Part shown: in pieces, positions 26,677-35,886 of the stretch | Numbering within the stretch: position 1 is the stretch's first letter | Layout of the letters: every line of letters starts with the position of its first letter | Assembly: GCA_947589225.1 (NCBI GenBank) | Contig: CANQBC010000011.1 | Coordinates: forward strand, 1-62,620 | Direction of reading: 5' to 3' | DNA: 62,620 nucleotides | From: an uncultured Oscillospiraceae bacterium | GTDB taxonomy: Bacteria > Bacillota > Clostridia > Oscillospirales > Oscillospiraceae | Notes under the pieces: generated by a model | What the model saw: the letters and a program-made list of their open reading frames with translations, nothing else | The model's database searches: none | Told to the model about the DNA's origin: nothing | Program-made: the position numbers and the translations under genes

Positions 26677-28733
26677 TTGAGTGTCCCCCTGTTCTTTTCC
26701 AGCATCCGCGTGACGCTCTCCCGCAGGGGGGCGTTTTCCTCACATCTCAGCTCCGGATCGGAAGCCAAAAGCTCCTTCGCGGCTGTCTGGGCGTTTTTCA
26801 GCATGTCCATATCGGTGGCGAAACTGGCGATATTCATGTCGGGAAGCCCGCTCTGGCGGGAGCCGAAGAAGTCGCCGGGGCCGCGGATCCTGAGATCCTC
26901 CTCAGCGATCTTAAATCCGTCGTTCGTCTTGCAGAAGGCCCGCATGCGCTCCCGCGCCGCGTCCCCTCCGCCTCCCTCAAAAAGGACGCAGTAGGACTTG
27001 TACCCGCCGCGGCCCACGCGGCCCCGGAGCTGGTGGAGCTGGCTCAGGCCGAAGCGGTCGGCGTTCTCCACCACCATCAGGTTGGCGTTGGGCACGTCCA
27101 CGCCCACTTCGATCACCGTAGTAGCCACGAGGATGTCAATGTTCCCTGCGGCAAACGCTCCCATTGTCTCGTTTTTTTCCTTGGGGCGAAGCTTACCGTG
27201 GACGAGGGCCACGCGCAGGTCGGGGAACACCTTTTCCGAGAGCTCTTTCGCGTACTCCTTCACGGACTTGAGCCCGTCGGGCGTCTCCTCCGTCTCCTCC
27301 ACCGCGGGGCAGACGATAAAGACCTGCCTGCCCACCTCCACCTGCTTTCGTATGAACTTGTATATCCTCTCCCGCATGGATTCCCCCACCAGGAATGTGT
27401 CGATCGTCTGGCGGCCGGGCGGAAGCTCGTCAATGACGGAGACATCCAGGTCGCCATAGAGGATCAGGGCGAGGGTGCGCGGGATCGGCGTGGCGGACAT
27501 CACCAGCACATGCGGCGTATCCCCCTTATCCGAGAGGGCCGCCCGCTGCTGAACGCCGAAGCGGTGCTGCTCGTCGGCGATGATGAGGCCCAGGTCGTCA
27601 AACTCCACGCTGTCGGAGATAAGCGCGTGCGTTCCGATGACGAGCTGAGTCTCCCCGGTTTTGAGCCGTGCCTGGGCTTCGCGCTTTTGCTTTGCTGTGA
27701 GGCCGCCGGTAAGGATGTCCAACTTAATACCCAAGGGTTCCAGCAGCTTTGTGAGGGAGCTGAAATGCTGCTCGGCCAAAATCTCCGTTGGCGCCATAAA
27801 GGCGGCCTGTCTGCCGTCCTTTATGACAGCGTAGGCAGCGGCGGCCGCTACCACGGTCTTACCGGAGCCCACGTCGCCCTGTATAAGCCGCGACATGGGG
27901 CGCTCGCCCCTTGTCATGTCACCGAGGATCTCGTCCACAGCGCGTCTCTGGGCGCCTGTGAGGGCGAAGGGAAGCACCTTATAAAACGGTGCCATGTCGG
28001 GCGCTCCAATGCGCTTGCCGGCCTTTTTCCCCTGGCGTGAGCGCATGAAGGCGAGGGTGCAGCTCAGGACGAAGAACTCCTCGAATATGAGCCTTCTTCT
28101 GGCCAGCTCAAGGCTCTCCGCATCCCGTGGGAAATGGATATTTTCATAAGCGAAGCGGGTCTGCGCAAGCCTGTATTGTTCCCTTATATACTGCGGCAGC
28201 TGCTCTGGAAACTCGTCGCCGCACAGGGCGAGGCCCTGGCGCACGGCGTTGGCAATCATGCGCTGGGAAAGACCCGCCGTCATGCGGTAGACCGGGACGA
28301 TGCGCCGCGTGAAGGCGGGCGGCACGTCCTCGGCCTCCATCACGGGATTTTGCATCTCCGGCGTGCCAATACGGCCCCCCACCCTGCCATAGAAAACATA
28401 GTTCTGCCCGGGAATGAGATTTTTACCGATGTAACTCTGGTTGAAAAAGGTAATGTTCATGCGGCCGGTCTCATCCACCACCACACACTTTGTAATGTCC
28501 AAGCCCCTTCGTATCCGGGCAAGCTTCGCCGGCGTGGCGACGGTCGCGCTGACACAGCATGTCTCGCCAAATTGAAGCTCTTCGATCCTCTTGACCGTCT
28601 GCCTGTCGTCATAAGCCCTCGGGAAGGCCATGACAAGGTCGCGCAGAGTCCTGACACCTAGTTTTTCAAATGCTTTGGCTCTCTGCTCTCCCACGCCCTT
28701 TATAAATCGCACCTCGGTGTCGAGTTTCTCCAT
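26673..28733 (-). CDS. recG: ATP-dependent DNA helicase RecG
   Basis: RecG processes stalled forks and Holliday junctions. The 686-residue protein has the N-terminal wedge domain (VRFIKGVGEQRAKAFEKLGV, then YVFYGRVGGRIGTPEMQNPV) and a superfamily 2 helicase core with Walker A QGDVGSGKT, DEQHRFGV, SATPIPRTLAL, QVFIVCPAVEETEET and QLHQLRGRVGRGGYKSYCVL. The ATG at 28733 after GGGAGGG is preferred over the far upstream ATG. The stop overlaps the start of the APH-like gene. Confidence 0.96.
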   Translation of the reverse strand: MEKLDTEVRFIKGVGEQRAKAFEKLGVRTLRDLVMAFPRAYDDRQTVKRIEELQFGETCCVSATVATPAKLARIRRGLDITKCVVVDETGRMNITFFNQSYIGKNLIPGQNYVFYGRVGGRIGTPEMQNPVMEAEDVPPAFTRRIVPVYRMTAGLSQRMIANAVRQGLALCGDEFPEQLPQYIREQYRLAQTRFAYENIHFPRDAESLELARRRLIFEEFFVLSCTLAFMRSRQGKKAGKRIGAPDMAPFYKVLPFALTGAQRRAVDEILGDMTRGERPMSRLIQGDVGSGKTVVAAAAAYAVIKDGRQAAFMAPTEILAEQHFSSLTKLLEPLGIKLDILTGGLTAKQKREAQARLKTGETQLVIGTHALISDSVEFDDLGLIIADEQHRFGVQQRAALSDKGDTPHVLVMSATPIPRTLALILYGDLDVSVIDELPPGRQTIDTFLVGESMRERIYKFIRKQVEVGRQVFIVCPAVEETEETPDGLKSVKEYAKELSEKVFPDLRVALVHGKLRPKEKNETMGAFAAGNIDILVATTVIEVGVDVPNANLMVVENADRFGLSQLHQLRGRVGRGGYKSYCVLFEGGGGDAARERMRAFCKTNDGFKIAEEDLRIRGPGDFFGSRQSGLPDMNIASFATDMDMLKNAQTAAKELLASDPELRCEENAPLRESVTRMLEKNRGTLN

Positions 28734-28857
28734 ACCGGCCCTCCCCTTTCTCAGATTTTCCTCTTGTATATTGTAACACATACAAGCGGAAATTGGAAGC
28801 CGGGAAAGGCCAATGAAAAAAGAATGTATGCCTTTTTGTTCATATTTTGGATTTTCT

Positions 28858-28886
28858 GTTGCTAAGGGACGATAAATATGTTAAAA
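28858..28886 (+). promoter_or_regulatory. Promoter of the putative metal exporter
   Basis: TTGCTA (28858-28863) and TAAAAT (28881-28886) are separated by 17 bp; the ATG is 33 bp further, after TGGAGG. No riboswitch fold was recognised. Confidence 0.6.
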
Positions 28887-28919
28887 TAATTATTTATACA
28901 GCTTATATGGAGGCTTTAT

Positions 28920-29777
28920 ATGCTTGAGGTATTGCTGGATGCGGCTTTGGACACGTTGAAGTTGCTTCCGTTTTTGTATGTTACCTATCTTGTTCTTGAA
29001 TTTATTGAGGAAAAGGCCGAGGAGGGTTCCATAAAGCTTGTGCGCCAGTCGGGCGTTCTCGGGCCGGTCATCGGCTCCGCGCTGGGACTTATCCCGCAAT
29101 GCGGATTTTCCGCCTCGGCGTCAAATCTCTTTGCCCAGAGGCTCATTTCCGCGGGGACACTGATCGCGGTGTTCCTTGCCACCTCGGACGAAATGCTGCC
29201 GATCCTCATTTCCAGCTCCGTCGCTCCCCTGGCCATACTGAAAATTCTTGGCGTTAAACTCCTGGCAGGAATGTCAGCGGGGCTTATTGCGGACAAGCTG
29301 TTCCGTCTCTGCCGCCATGAGGGTGAGCGTGTTGATCTGCACGAGATGTGCAAGGAGGAGAACTGCGGTTGTGAGGAGCACGGGATATTCGTCTCCGCGC
29401 TTCTCCACACCCTCCAGATCGCCGGTTTCGTGCTGGCCATCGACCTCATCCTCGGCGCGGTCTTTCACTTCGTGGGCGAGGAAACGCTCTCCGGGCTCAT
29501 TTTGAATAAGCCGGTCATTGGGCCCGCGATCACAGCCGTTGTGGGCCTCGTCCCCAACTGCGCGGCCAGCATCCTCATCACCGAGCTTTATCTTCAGGGC
29601 GCCATGACCGCCGGGAGCATGATGGCGGGCCTTCTCTCCGCCTCCGGCGTGGGGCTCCTTGTTCTTTTCCGTGTAAATCGCAGGGCCATGCGGGACAACG
29701 TGAAGATCCTGGCGTATGTGCTGGTGAGCGCGATCGGCATCGGCATTGCGCTGGATCTTCTCGGGATCACGTTCTGA
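28920..29777 (+). CDS. ArsP_2-type putative heavy-metal exporter (putative manganese transporter)
   Basis: The 285-residue membrane protein has about 8-10 hydrophobic segments in two similar halves, each with a GPxIxxxxGLxPxC motif: GPVIGSALGLIPQCGFSASA in the first and GPAITAVVGLVPNCAASILI in the second. A cytosolic loop is His/Cys-rich (CRHEGERVDLHEMCKEENCG, then CEEHG), suggesting metal contact. This repeated pattern matches the putative 10-TM heavy-metal exporter family (PF11449), often annotated as an arsenic efflux or manganese transporter. The true ion is not known. It is a single-gene unit with its own promoter and terminator. Confidence 0.75.
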   Translation: MLEVLLDAALDTLKLLPFLYVTYLVLEFIEEKAEEGSIKLVRQSGVLGPVIGSALGLIPQCGFSASASNLFAQRLISAGTLIAVFLATSDEMLPILISSSVAPLAILKILGVKLLAGMSAGLIADKLFRLCRHEGERVDLHEMCKEENCGCEEHGIFVSALLHTLQIAGFVLAIDLILGAVFHFVGEETLSGLILNKPVIGPAITAVVGLVPNCAASILITELYLQGAMTAGSMMAGLLSASGVGLLVLFRVNRRAMRDNVKILAYVLVSAIGIGIALDLLGITF

Positions 29778-29798
29778 ACCAGTGGCCGGTGATATGAA

Positions 29799-29840
29799 AA
29801 GCCTCCCTTTTTCACAAAGGGGAGGCTACTTTAATTTTAT
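29799..29840 (+). terminator. Terminator between the metal exporter and the DUF1413 gene
   Basis: An AAGCCTCCCTTT / AAAGGGGAGGCT stem with one bulge is followed by CTTTAATTTTATTT, 20 bp after the exporter stop. On the other strand the A-rich left flank would read as TTTT, so it may also serve the converging gene. Confidence 0.8.
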
Positions 29841-29865
29841 TTCTCACAGGCTGTCATAAAAATCG

Positions 29866-30240
29866 TCACTTTTTAATATATTTGTTTGTTCCTCCACTCA
29901 ATACCTCATAGACGGCAAAGTCGGAAGGATGATCTTTGACGTATCTGGAAAGAAATTTCGAAAGAATCATTTTTTGGGAGCGGGACAGCTTCACCCAATC
30001 CTCCGGGATCAGCGCGCTTACAATAAATGTATCTCCTCTGTGAAGATCATTCAACCTAAGCTCCATTTTTTGCGTAAGTTGCCGCAGCGGAAACGGCTTA
30101 CTATTTTTCCCATTACTCCCGGCGTATAGCATCACGCAATAGTGCTGAAAGGCGGACGGGGAAAAACCGAGCTCCCTTGCAAGATTCGTGACATACTCAA
30201 AATCCGCGTCAGAGTAGTTTGAGTAGATTCGTTTGGACAT
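29866..30240 (-). CDS. DUF1413-like hypothetical protein
   Basis: The 124-residue soluble protein begins MSKRIYSNYSDADFEYVTNL, where SPSAFQHYCVML suggests a ribbon-helix-helix-like or small helical segment. The second half (LNDLHRGDTFIVSALIPEDW, then RSQKMILSKFLSRYVKDH) resembles DUF1413, a short domain of unknown role found in Firmicutes element-associated proteins. A purine-rich ribosome binding site precedes the ATG. Its base composition is more AT-rich than its neighbours, hinting at horizontal origin. No function is claimed. Confidence 0.6.
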   Translation of the reverse strand: MSKRIYSNYSDADFEYVTNLARELGFSPSAFQHYCVMLYAGSNGKNSKPFPLRQLTQKMELRLNDLHRGDTFIVSALIPEDWVKLSRSQKMILSKFLSRYVKDHPSDFAVYEVLSGGTNKYIKK

Positions 30241-30380
30241 AAAAAATCATTTCCTTTCTATTTTCTATTTATCTGTGGTAGGTGCTACATCAGACAATAA
30301 CATATTAATCGCTTCTTGTCAAGCACCGAAAAGGGAAAAAACTGAATTTTGCGAAATTCAGAGGTTTTTGTTATAATAAA

Positions 30381-30420
30381 GCAGGGAACATAGCTCAATC
30401 GCGCTATGTTCCCTGCTTTT
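30381..30420 (-). terminator. Strong bidirectional terminator after hydA
   Basis: A perfect 14-bp inverted repeat (GCAGGGAACATAGC / GCTATGTTCCCTGC) with an 8-nt loop is flanked by TTTTTTT on the plus side and TTTATTAT on the minus side, ending the hydrogenase operon. Confidence 0.9.
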
Positions 30421-30462
30421 TTTACGATCAGCTTACCGGCCGACGGGTAAAAATACTGATTT

Positions 30463-32226
30463 TCAGTTGAAACGCTCGCGGGCGGCGTAGGTGGTGTGCA
30501 GAAGCTCGTGTGCGCGGTGTCCACAGGGTTCACCCAAGTATTCGGCGTAAAGCTTCTGGATCTGGGTGTTGTTGTGGGACTGACGGACGGACTGGCGCTC
30601 ATCCTCGGAGTAGATGGCGGCGGTACGCTTCTGCTTATAGGTGTCGAGAATATCGATGTCCTCGTCCGGCAGGAAGCAGGGCTTCACATAGGGCTGCCCG
30701 CCGCCGGCGACGCAGCCGCCGGGGCATCCCATGATCTCGATGAAGGCGTACTTCGAGGTGCCGGCGCGAACCTCGTCCATGAGTATCTTGGCGTTCTTCA
30801 TGCCATGGGCCACGGCCACGTTGACCACGGTGCCGTCGATGTCGATAGAAGCCTCCTTGATGCCCTCAAGGCCGCGGACCTGCTCAAACTTGATAAGGTC
30901 ATGCTCACGGCCGGTGAGGGCGTGGTAAGCGGTTCTGAGGGCCGCCTCCATGACGCCGCCGGTGACGCCGAAGATAACGCCGGCGCCGGAGTACTCGCCC
31001 AGGAGATCCTGGTCAAACTCCTCGTCGGGGAGCTTCGCAAAGTTGATACCTGAACGGCGGATGAGAGCGCCCAGCTCCCGGGTGGTGAGGACGCAGTCCA
31101 CGTCCTTGAGGCCGTTGGTCACAAGCTGCGGACGCTCCTTCTCAAACTTCTTGGCGGTGCAGGGCATGATGGAGACAACGAAGATGTTCTTCGGGTCGAG
31201 GCCGTTCTTTTCGGCGAAGTAGGACTTCACGATGGCGCCGAACATCTCGTGGGGGGACTTGCAGGAGGAAAGGTGGTCAAGCTGATCTCCGTAGTAGTAC
31301 TCGGCGTAGTTGACCCAGCCGGGTGAGCAGGAGGTGATCATGGGCAGGACGCCGCCGTTTTTCATGCGAAGGAGCAGCTCGTTGGCCTCCTCCATGATGG
31401 TCAGATCCGCGCCGAAGTTGGTGTCATAGACCTTGTCAAAGCCCAGCCTGTGAAGAGCCGCCACCATCTTGCCGGTTACGGGGGTGCCGATCTTCATGCC
31501 GAACTCCTCGCCCAGAGCGGCGCGGACAGCGGGAGCGGTCTGTACAACGATGTACTTGCCGACACGTTTTGCCTCGTCGATCTTGCCGATCTCGGACTTC
31601 TCCATGAGAGCGCCGGTGGGACAGACGGAAACGCACTGGCCGCAGAGGATGCAGGGAGAATCCATGAAGCTGCGGTTCTCGGCGGGGCCGACGATGGTGT
31701 TGAAACCGCGGTTCTCAAACCCCAGGACGGAGAGGCCATGTGCGTTGCCGCACCTGGCGATGCAGCGTCCGCAGAGAATGCACTTGGAGGTGTCGCGCAC
31801 GATGCTGGGGCTTATCTCGTCCACAGTGGCGGGAGTCTTGGCTCCGTTTTCATTTACATTGCGGGCGCCGGTGATCTGGGCCGCGTAATAAAGCTCACAC
31901 TTGCCGTTCTTGGGGCACTGCTGGCACTCGGTGGAGTGGTTGGAGAGAAGAAGCTCCACACTGGTGCGGCGGGCCTGAACGGCCTTGGGGGAGGAGATGG
32001 TGATCTCCATCCCCTCGGAAACGGGATACACACAGGAGGCGACAAGTCCTCTCGCGCCGGTGGCCTCCACGAGGCAGACGCGGCAGGAGCCCTGGTTGCA
32101 CTCGCCGTGATTGAAGGTACAAAGGGACGGGATCTCATAGCCGCAGCGCTTGGCGGCCTCGAGGATGGTAAGACCGGCCTCGACCTGATAGGGATGTCCC
32201 TCGATTTTTATATTCACTAATGACAT
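30463..32226 (-). CDS. hydA: [FeFe]-hydrogenase catalytic subunit HydA
   Basis: The 587-residue protein is the H2-forming subunit of an NAD- and ferredoxin-linked bifurcating hydrogenase. In order: an N-terminal [2Fe-2S] domain (CTFNHGECNQGSCRVC), a His-ligated [4Fe-4S] site (HSTECQQCPKNGKC), two [4Fe-4S] clusters (CILCGRCIARC and CILCGQCVSVCP), and the H-cluster domain with L1 TSCSPGW, L2 MPCTAKKFE and L3 EIMGCPGGCVAGGGQP. The C-terminus has the small-subunit segment (KLYAEYLGEPCGHRAHELLH). All H-cluster cysteines are present. It is last in hydC-hydB-hydA, 19 bp after hydB. Confidence 0.96.
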   Translation of the reverse strand: MSLVNIKIEGHPYQVEAGLTILEAAKRCGYEIPSLCTFNHGECNQGSCRVCLVEATGARGLVASCVYPVSEGMEITISSPKAVQARRTSVELLLSNHSTECQQCPKNGKCELYYAAQITGARNVNENGAKTPATVDEISPSIVRDTSKCILCGRCIARCGNAHGLSVLGFENRGFNTIVGPAENRSFMDSPCILCGQCVSVCPTGALMEKSEIGKIDEAKRVGKYIVVQTAPAVRAALGEEFGMKIGTPVTGKMVAALHRLGFDKVYDTNFGADLTIMEEANELLLRMKNGGVLPMITSCSPGWVNYAEYYYGDQLDHLSSCKSPHEMFGAIVKSYFAEKNGLDPKNIFVVSIMPCTAKKFEKERPQLVTNGLKDVDCVLTTRELGALIRRSGINFAKLPDEEFDQDLLGEYSGAGVIFGVTGGVMEAALRTAYHALTGREHDLIKFEQVRGLEGIKEASIDIDGTVVNVAVAHGMKNAKILMDEVRAGTSKYAFIEIMGCPGGCVAGGGQPYVKPCFLPDEDIDILDTYKQKRTAAIYSEDERQSVRQSHNNTQIQKLYAEYLGEPCGHRAHELLHTTYAARERFN

Positions 32227-32245
32227 TTATCGGTTCCTCCCCTAT

Positions 32246-34129
32246 TTATTCCTTGATAATGGCCTTGAACTTGCAGGTGGACATACAGGCGCCGCACTTC
32301 ACGCACTTTTTGGGATCGATCTCCATAGCGGCCAGCTTCTTGCCGGGGGCCACGTAGTCGGTGCGGGTAATGGCGCCGGCCGGACACGCCCTGGCGCACA
32401 TACCGCAGCCAAAGCAGCTGTCCTTGACGATCTTGTACTCCATCAGGTTCTTGCACACGTGGGCCGGACACTTCTTATCCTTGATGTGGGCCTCATACTC
32501 GTCCATGAAGTGGGTCATGGTGGAGCTTATGGGGTTGGCCGCGGTCTGTCCCAGAGCGCACAGGGAGCCGTTGCGGGTGACCTCGACGAGCTCCTTCAAG
32601 GCGTCGATGTCCTCGGGCTCGCCCTTGCCCTCGGTGATCCGGGTGAGGATCTCCAGCATACGCTTTGTGCCGATGCGGCAGGGCGTACACTTGCCGCAGG
32701 ACTCGTCGCAGATAAACTCCATGTAGAATTTAGCCACGTCCACCATGCAGTTGTCCTCGTCCATGACGATGGCGCCGCCGGAGCCCATCATGGAGCCCTT
32801 GGCGACCAGATTGTCAAAGTCGATGGGCTCGTCCAGGTACTCGGTGGTCAGGCAGCCGCCGGAGGGCCCGCCGGTCTGAATGGCCTTGAACTTCTTCCCG
32901 TTGGGGATACCGCCGCCGATATCGTAGATGAGCTCCCGGAGGGTAGTCCCCATGGGAACCTCCACAAGGCCCACGTTGTTGACCTTGCCGCCCAGGGCAA
33001 AGACCTTGGTGCCCTTGCTTCTCTCTGTGCCGTACTTGGCGAATTCCTCCGCGCCCTCGCGCAGAATGTAGGGCACGCAGGCCAGCGTCTCCACGTTGTT
33101 GACGATGGTGGGGCACTGCCACAGGCCCTTCACCGCCGGGAACGGCGGACGGGGGCGGGGCATGCCGCGCTTGCCCTCGATGGAGTTCAAAAGCGCCGTC
33201 TCCTCGCCGCACACGAACGCGCCGGCGCCGAGGCGGATATGTACGTTGAAGCTGAAGCCGGAGCCCAGGATGTTCTCCCCCAGGAGCCCCTCCTCCTCGG
33301 CCTGTTTGATGGCGATGCGAAGGCGCCGCACAGCGACCGGGTACTCGGCGCGGACGTAGAAATAGCCGTTCTGGGCGCCGATAGCGTAGCCGGCGATGAC
33401 CATGCCCTCGATAACGGCAAGGGGATTGCCCTCAAGGATGGAACGATCCATGAACGCGCCGGGGTCGCCCTCGTCGCCGTTGCAGACCACGTACTTCGTG
33501 TCGCCCTTCTCATTGTAGGCGAACTGCCATTTGCGGCCGGTGGGGAATCCGCCGCCGCCGCGGCCTCGGAGGCCGGCCTTGAGAACCTCGTTGATGACCT
33601 CCTGACGATCCATGGTGAGGGCCTTGGCAAGTCCCTGATAGCCGCCATAGCCCAGGGCCTCGTTGATGTCCTCCGGGTTGATGGTACCGCAGCCGTGCAG
33701 GGCGATACGGTGCTGTTTCTTGTAGAAGTTGATGTCGTCCTGACGCTGGACCTTCTCTCCGGTGGCGGGATCCACGTAAAGGAGGCGTTCGACGATCTCG
33801 CCGCCGATCAAGTCCTTCTCCACGATCTCCTCCACATCCTCCATCTTCACCATGCGGTAAAGGGTGTCCTCGGGAAAGATCTTGACGAAGGGCCCCTGGG
33901 AGCAGAAGCCAAAGCAGCCGACCTGATTGATGGTGACCTTGTCGGACAGCCCCTTTTCCGCGATGATCTGCTCAAACTTCTCGCGGATCTCGGCGGAGTT
34001 GGAGGAAAGGCATCCTGTACCGCCACAGAGAACCACGGCGCGCTTACCGTCCTCGCCCTTGAACTTGCCGTCCAGGCAAGCGGAGCAGGCAGCGACTTTC
34101 TCATTTAATTGTTCAGGTGTTTTGATCAT
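32246..34129 (-). CDS. hydB: NADH- and flavin-binding hydrogenase subunit HydB (NuoF-like)
   Basis: The 627-residue subunit carries an N-terminal thioredoxin-like [2Fe-2S] domain (VVLCGGTGCLSSNSAE, then GCFGFCSQGPFVKI), a NuoF-like core with FMN/NADH motifs (GLRGRGGGGFPTGRKW, CNGDEGDPGAFMDRSILEGN, GAGAYVCGEE-like GAGAFVCGEETALLNS), a [4Fe-4S] site (ESCGKCTPCRIGTKRMLE), and a C-terminal two-cluster ferredoxin (CFGCGMCARACPAGAI, KCVKCGACMSTCKFKAI). This is the complete HndC/HydB architecture, which feeds electrons between NADH, ferredoxin and HydA. It lies 15 bp after hydC. Confidence 0.95.
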   Translation of the reverse strand: MIKTPEQLNEKVAACSACLDGKFKGEDGKRAVVLCGGTGCLSSNSAEIREKFEQIIAEKGLSDKVTINQVGCFGFCSQGPFVKIFPEDTLYRMVKMEDVEEIVEKDLIGGEIVERLLYVDPATGEKVQRQDDINFYKKQHRIALHGCGTINPEDINEALGYGGYQGLAKALTMDRQEVINEVLKAGLRGRGGGGFPTGRKWQFAYNEKGDTKYVVCNGDEGDPGAFMDRSILEGNPLAVIEGMVIAGYAIGAQNGYFYVRAEYPVAVRRLRIAIKQAEEEGLLGENILGSGFSFNVHIRLGAGAFVCGEETALLNSIEGKRGMPRPRPPFPAVKGLWQCPTIVNNVETLACVPYILREGAEEFAKYGTERSKGTKVFALGGKVNNVGLVEVPMGTTLRELIYDIGGGIPNGKKFKAIQTGGPSGGCLTTEYLDEPIDFDNLVAKGSMMGSGGAIVMDEDNCMVDVAKFYMEFICDESCGKCTPCRIGTKRMLEILTRITEGKGEPEDIDALKELVEVTRNGSLCALGQTAANPISSTMTHFMDEYEAHIKDKKCPAHVCKNLMEYKIVKDSCFGCGMCARACPAGAITRTDYVAPGKKLAAMEIDPKKCVKCGACMSTCKFKAIIKE

Positions 34130-34144
34130 ATTGAGCCTTCCTCC

Positions 34145-34621
34145 TTATGCGTTCTTATAGGAGGCCACGATGTCGGGAACATCGGATACCTTGACCTTGG
34201 GATAAACCTTGCCGTTGATGCTGACCGCGGGAGCAATGCCGCAGGCGCCGATGCAGCGGAGGGCATCCAGAGTGAAAAGCCCGTCGGCCGTGGTCTCGCC
34301 GCCCTTGATGCCAAGGACCTCGGAGAATTTGTCAAAGACCTGCCCGCCGCCCTTGACATAGCAGGCGGTACCCAGGCAGCAGCCGATGACATACTTTCCC
34401 TTGGGCTTCAGGGAGAAGAAGGAGTAGAACGTCACCACGCCGTAGATCTCGGCGACTGAAATGCCGGTCTTCTCCGAGACGATCTCCTGTACCTCAAGGG
34501 GTATGTAGCCGTACTCGTTCTGGATGTCGCTGAGGATCATCATCAGCGGTGTGGGCTCGTCAACGTATCTTCCGCAGATCTCGCTGATCTTGGCCACAGC
34601 GCTTTCGCTTAAGCGAGCCAT
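34145..34621 (-). CDS. hydC: [2Fe-2S] hydrogenase subunit HydC (NuoE-like)
   Basis: The 158-residue protein has a helical N-domain (SDIQNEYGYIPLEVQEIVSE) and a thioredoxin-like [2Fe-2S] domain with the NuoE cysteines in CCLGTACYVKGGGQVF and in ALRCIGACGIAPAV. It passes electrons within the HydABC complex. The start MARLSES is chosen because GGAGG lies just upstream; the earlier ATG overlaps that ribosome binding site. It is the first gene of the operon and has a promoter at 34715-34743. Confidence 0.94.
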   Translation of the reverse strand: MARLSESAVAKISEICGRYVDEPTPLMMILSDIQNEYGYIPLEVQEIVSEKTGISVAEIYGVVTFYSFFSLKPKGKYVIGCCLGTACYVKGGGQVFDKFSEVLGIKGGETTADGLFTLDALRCIGACGIAPAVSINGKVYPKVKVSDVPDIVASYKNA

Positions 34622-34714
34622 AGAAATAACCTCCATTTTATCGTTTTCGGACTCCGGCTCTCTCCTTCCGCAGCCCGTAAATACTGACGCGCACTACACG
34701 CCATTATTGTTAAT

Positions 34715-34743
34715 AGAATAACATTCTTTCGGCAAAACTGCAA
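34715..34743 (-). promoter_or_regulatory. Promoter of the hydCBA operon
   Basis: On the minus strand TTGCAG (34738-34743) and TATTCT (34715-34720) are separated by 17 bp, leaving a leader of about 90 nt. No dedicated operator was recognised; a Rex site (TTGTTAANNNNTTAACAA-like) was not found in full, though TATTAACAATA lies just downstream. Confidence 0.6.
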
Positions 34744-34822
34744 TAGTAGATTTCAGCTTTTTTAACCTTTATGAGACATTTTTTTCAGGTAAATAGACAA
34801 GCCGCCTATTTATTGGGATAAT

Positions 34823-35812
34823 TTAATTTAAAGTATTAAATACCATATCCGGATAATCGCTCATAATGGCGTCCGCGCCCTTGCCCGCCAGATCCTTCAC
34901 AAGGCCGGGATCGTTGATCGTCCAGTACTGCACGGCGATGTCATGCTCGTGAGCATAGTTTATCATTCTGGTGGTTCCAAGCTTTATCACATAGTCCTCA
35001 TCGGGTATCTGCAGCGCGACAAACGGATACCAGTCCCGGGGGCGATCCATATTCAGGAGCGAGTCCAGATAGAACCCCACAACCTCCATTACACCCGCGG
35101 AGCGAAGCATATCCGGATATCTCTCCGTCATGTACTCAGTTATCTCCCCGTGAAAGGTGCCGATAATGGCCCGATCCAGCATATCACGTTCCGTCAGGAT
35201 CGCATGGATCTTGTCGGCCGCCTGACGGCCAAAGTCATCCGAATCCTTGATCTCCATGATAAAGCGGTATTCTCCGTACCCGTCGAGAAAGTCAAAGAGA
35301 TCCTCAAGCCGCAGGATCCGCAGATCGTCGGGTATGTCCTCCCCGCGAAGTCCCCGGTAGGGGGTCTCCCCCGCCGCGTTAGTGAAATTTTCTCCCATAT
35401 TGAGCTCCCGGAGCTCGGCGTAGGTGTGTCTGGAAGGGTAGACGTTCTCATACCCGAAGTGCTCGGCGGCGTCCGAGGTGCGATCCAGGGTGTTGTCGTG
35501 GAGCAGGATAAGCTCCCCATCGGCGGTGAGGGCCAGATCAAACTCAAAAATATCCACCTGAAAATCCGACTCCACCACGTTCCGGAAGGCCGCCAGGGTG
35601 TTCTCCGGCGCTATGCCGCCTCCGCTTCTGTGGGCGGAGACCATGGGACTGCCGGTCTGAGATATGTAGGGGTTTTCACAGCCGGAGACGTCCACGGGCG
35701 GAGCGCCCGACCAGTCGCGGGTGCCGATAAAGAGGAATGTCCCGGCAAGGACAGCCAGCCCCAGAAGGGCAAAGCCGGCTATAATCAGCGTTTTCTTGAT
35801 CGTCTTGTTCAT
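34823..35812 (-). CDS. Membrane-anchored glycerophosphodiester phosphodiesterase
   Basis: The 329-residue protein has an N-terminal membrane helix (about 8-30) and then a GDPD barrel facing outside. Catalytic motifs are AHRSGGGIAPENT at residues 60-72, the metal-binding FEFDLALTADGELILLHDNT, and MEIKDSDDF. The C-terminal AVQYWTINDPGLVKDLAGKG and DAIMSDYPDMV complete the family pattern. GDPDs split glycerophosphodiesters, or lipoteichoic acid fragments, to glycerol 3-phosphate and an alcohol. It follows the epimerase gene by 74 bp on the same strand. Confidence 0.9.
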   Translation of the reverse strand: MNKTIKKTLIIAGFALLGLAVLAGTFLFIGTRDWSGAPPVDVSGCENPYISQTGSPMVSAHRSGGGIAPENTLAAFRNVVESDFQVDIFEFDLALTADGELILLHDNTLDRTSDAAEHFGYENVYPSRHTYAELRELNMGENFTNAAGETPYRGLRGEDIPDDLRILRLEDLFDFLDGYGEYRFIMEIKDSDDFGRQAADKIHAILTERDMLDRAIIGTFHGEITEYMTERYPDMLRSAGVMEVVGFYLDSLLNMDRPRDWYPFVALQIPDEDYVIKLGTTRMINYAHEHDIAVQYWTINDPGLVKDLAGKGADAIMSDYPDMVFNTLN

Positions 35813-35886
35813 CTTTCTTTCTCCTCAAACAGGGAATACGCAAAAACCGGGTTGATGCCGGGATCTCGACCCAATCCGCCCGCGGC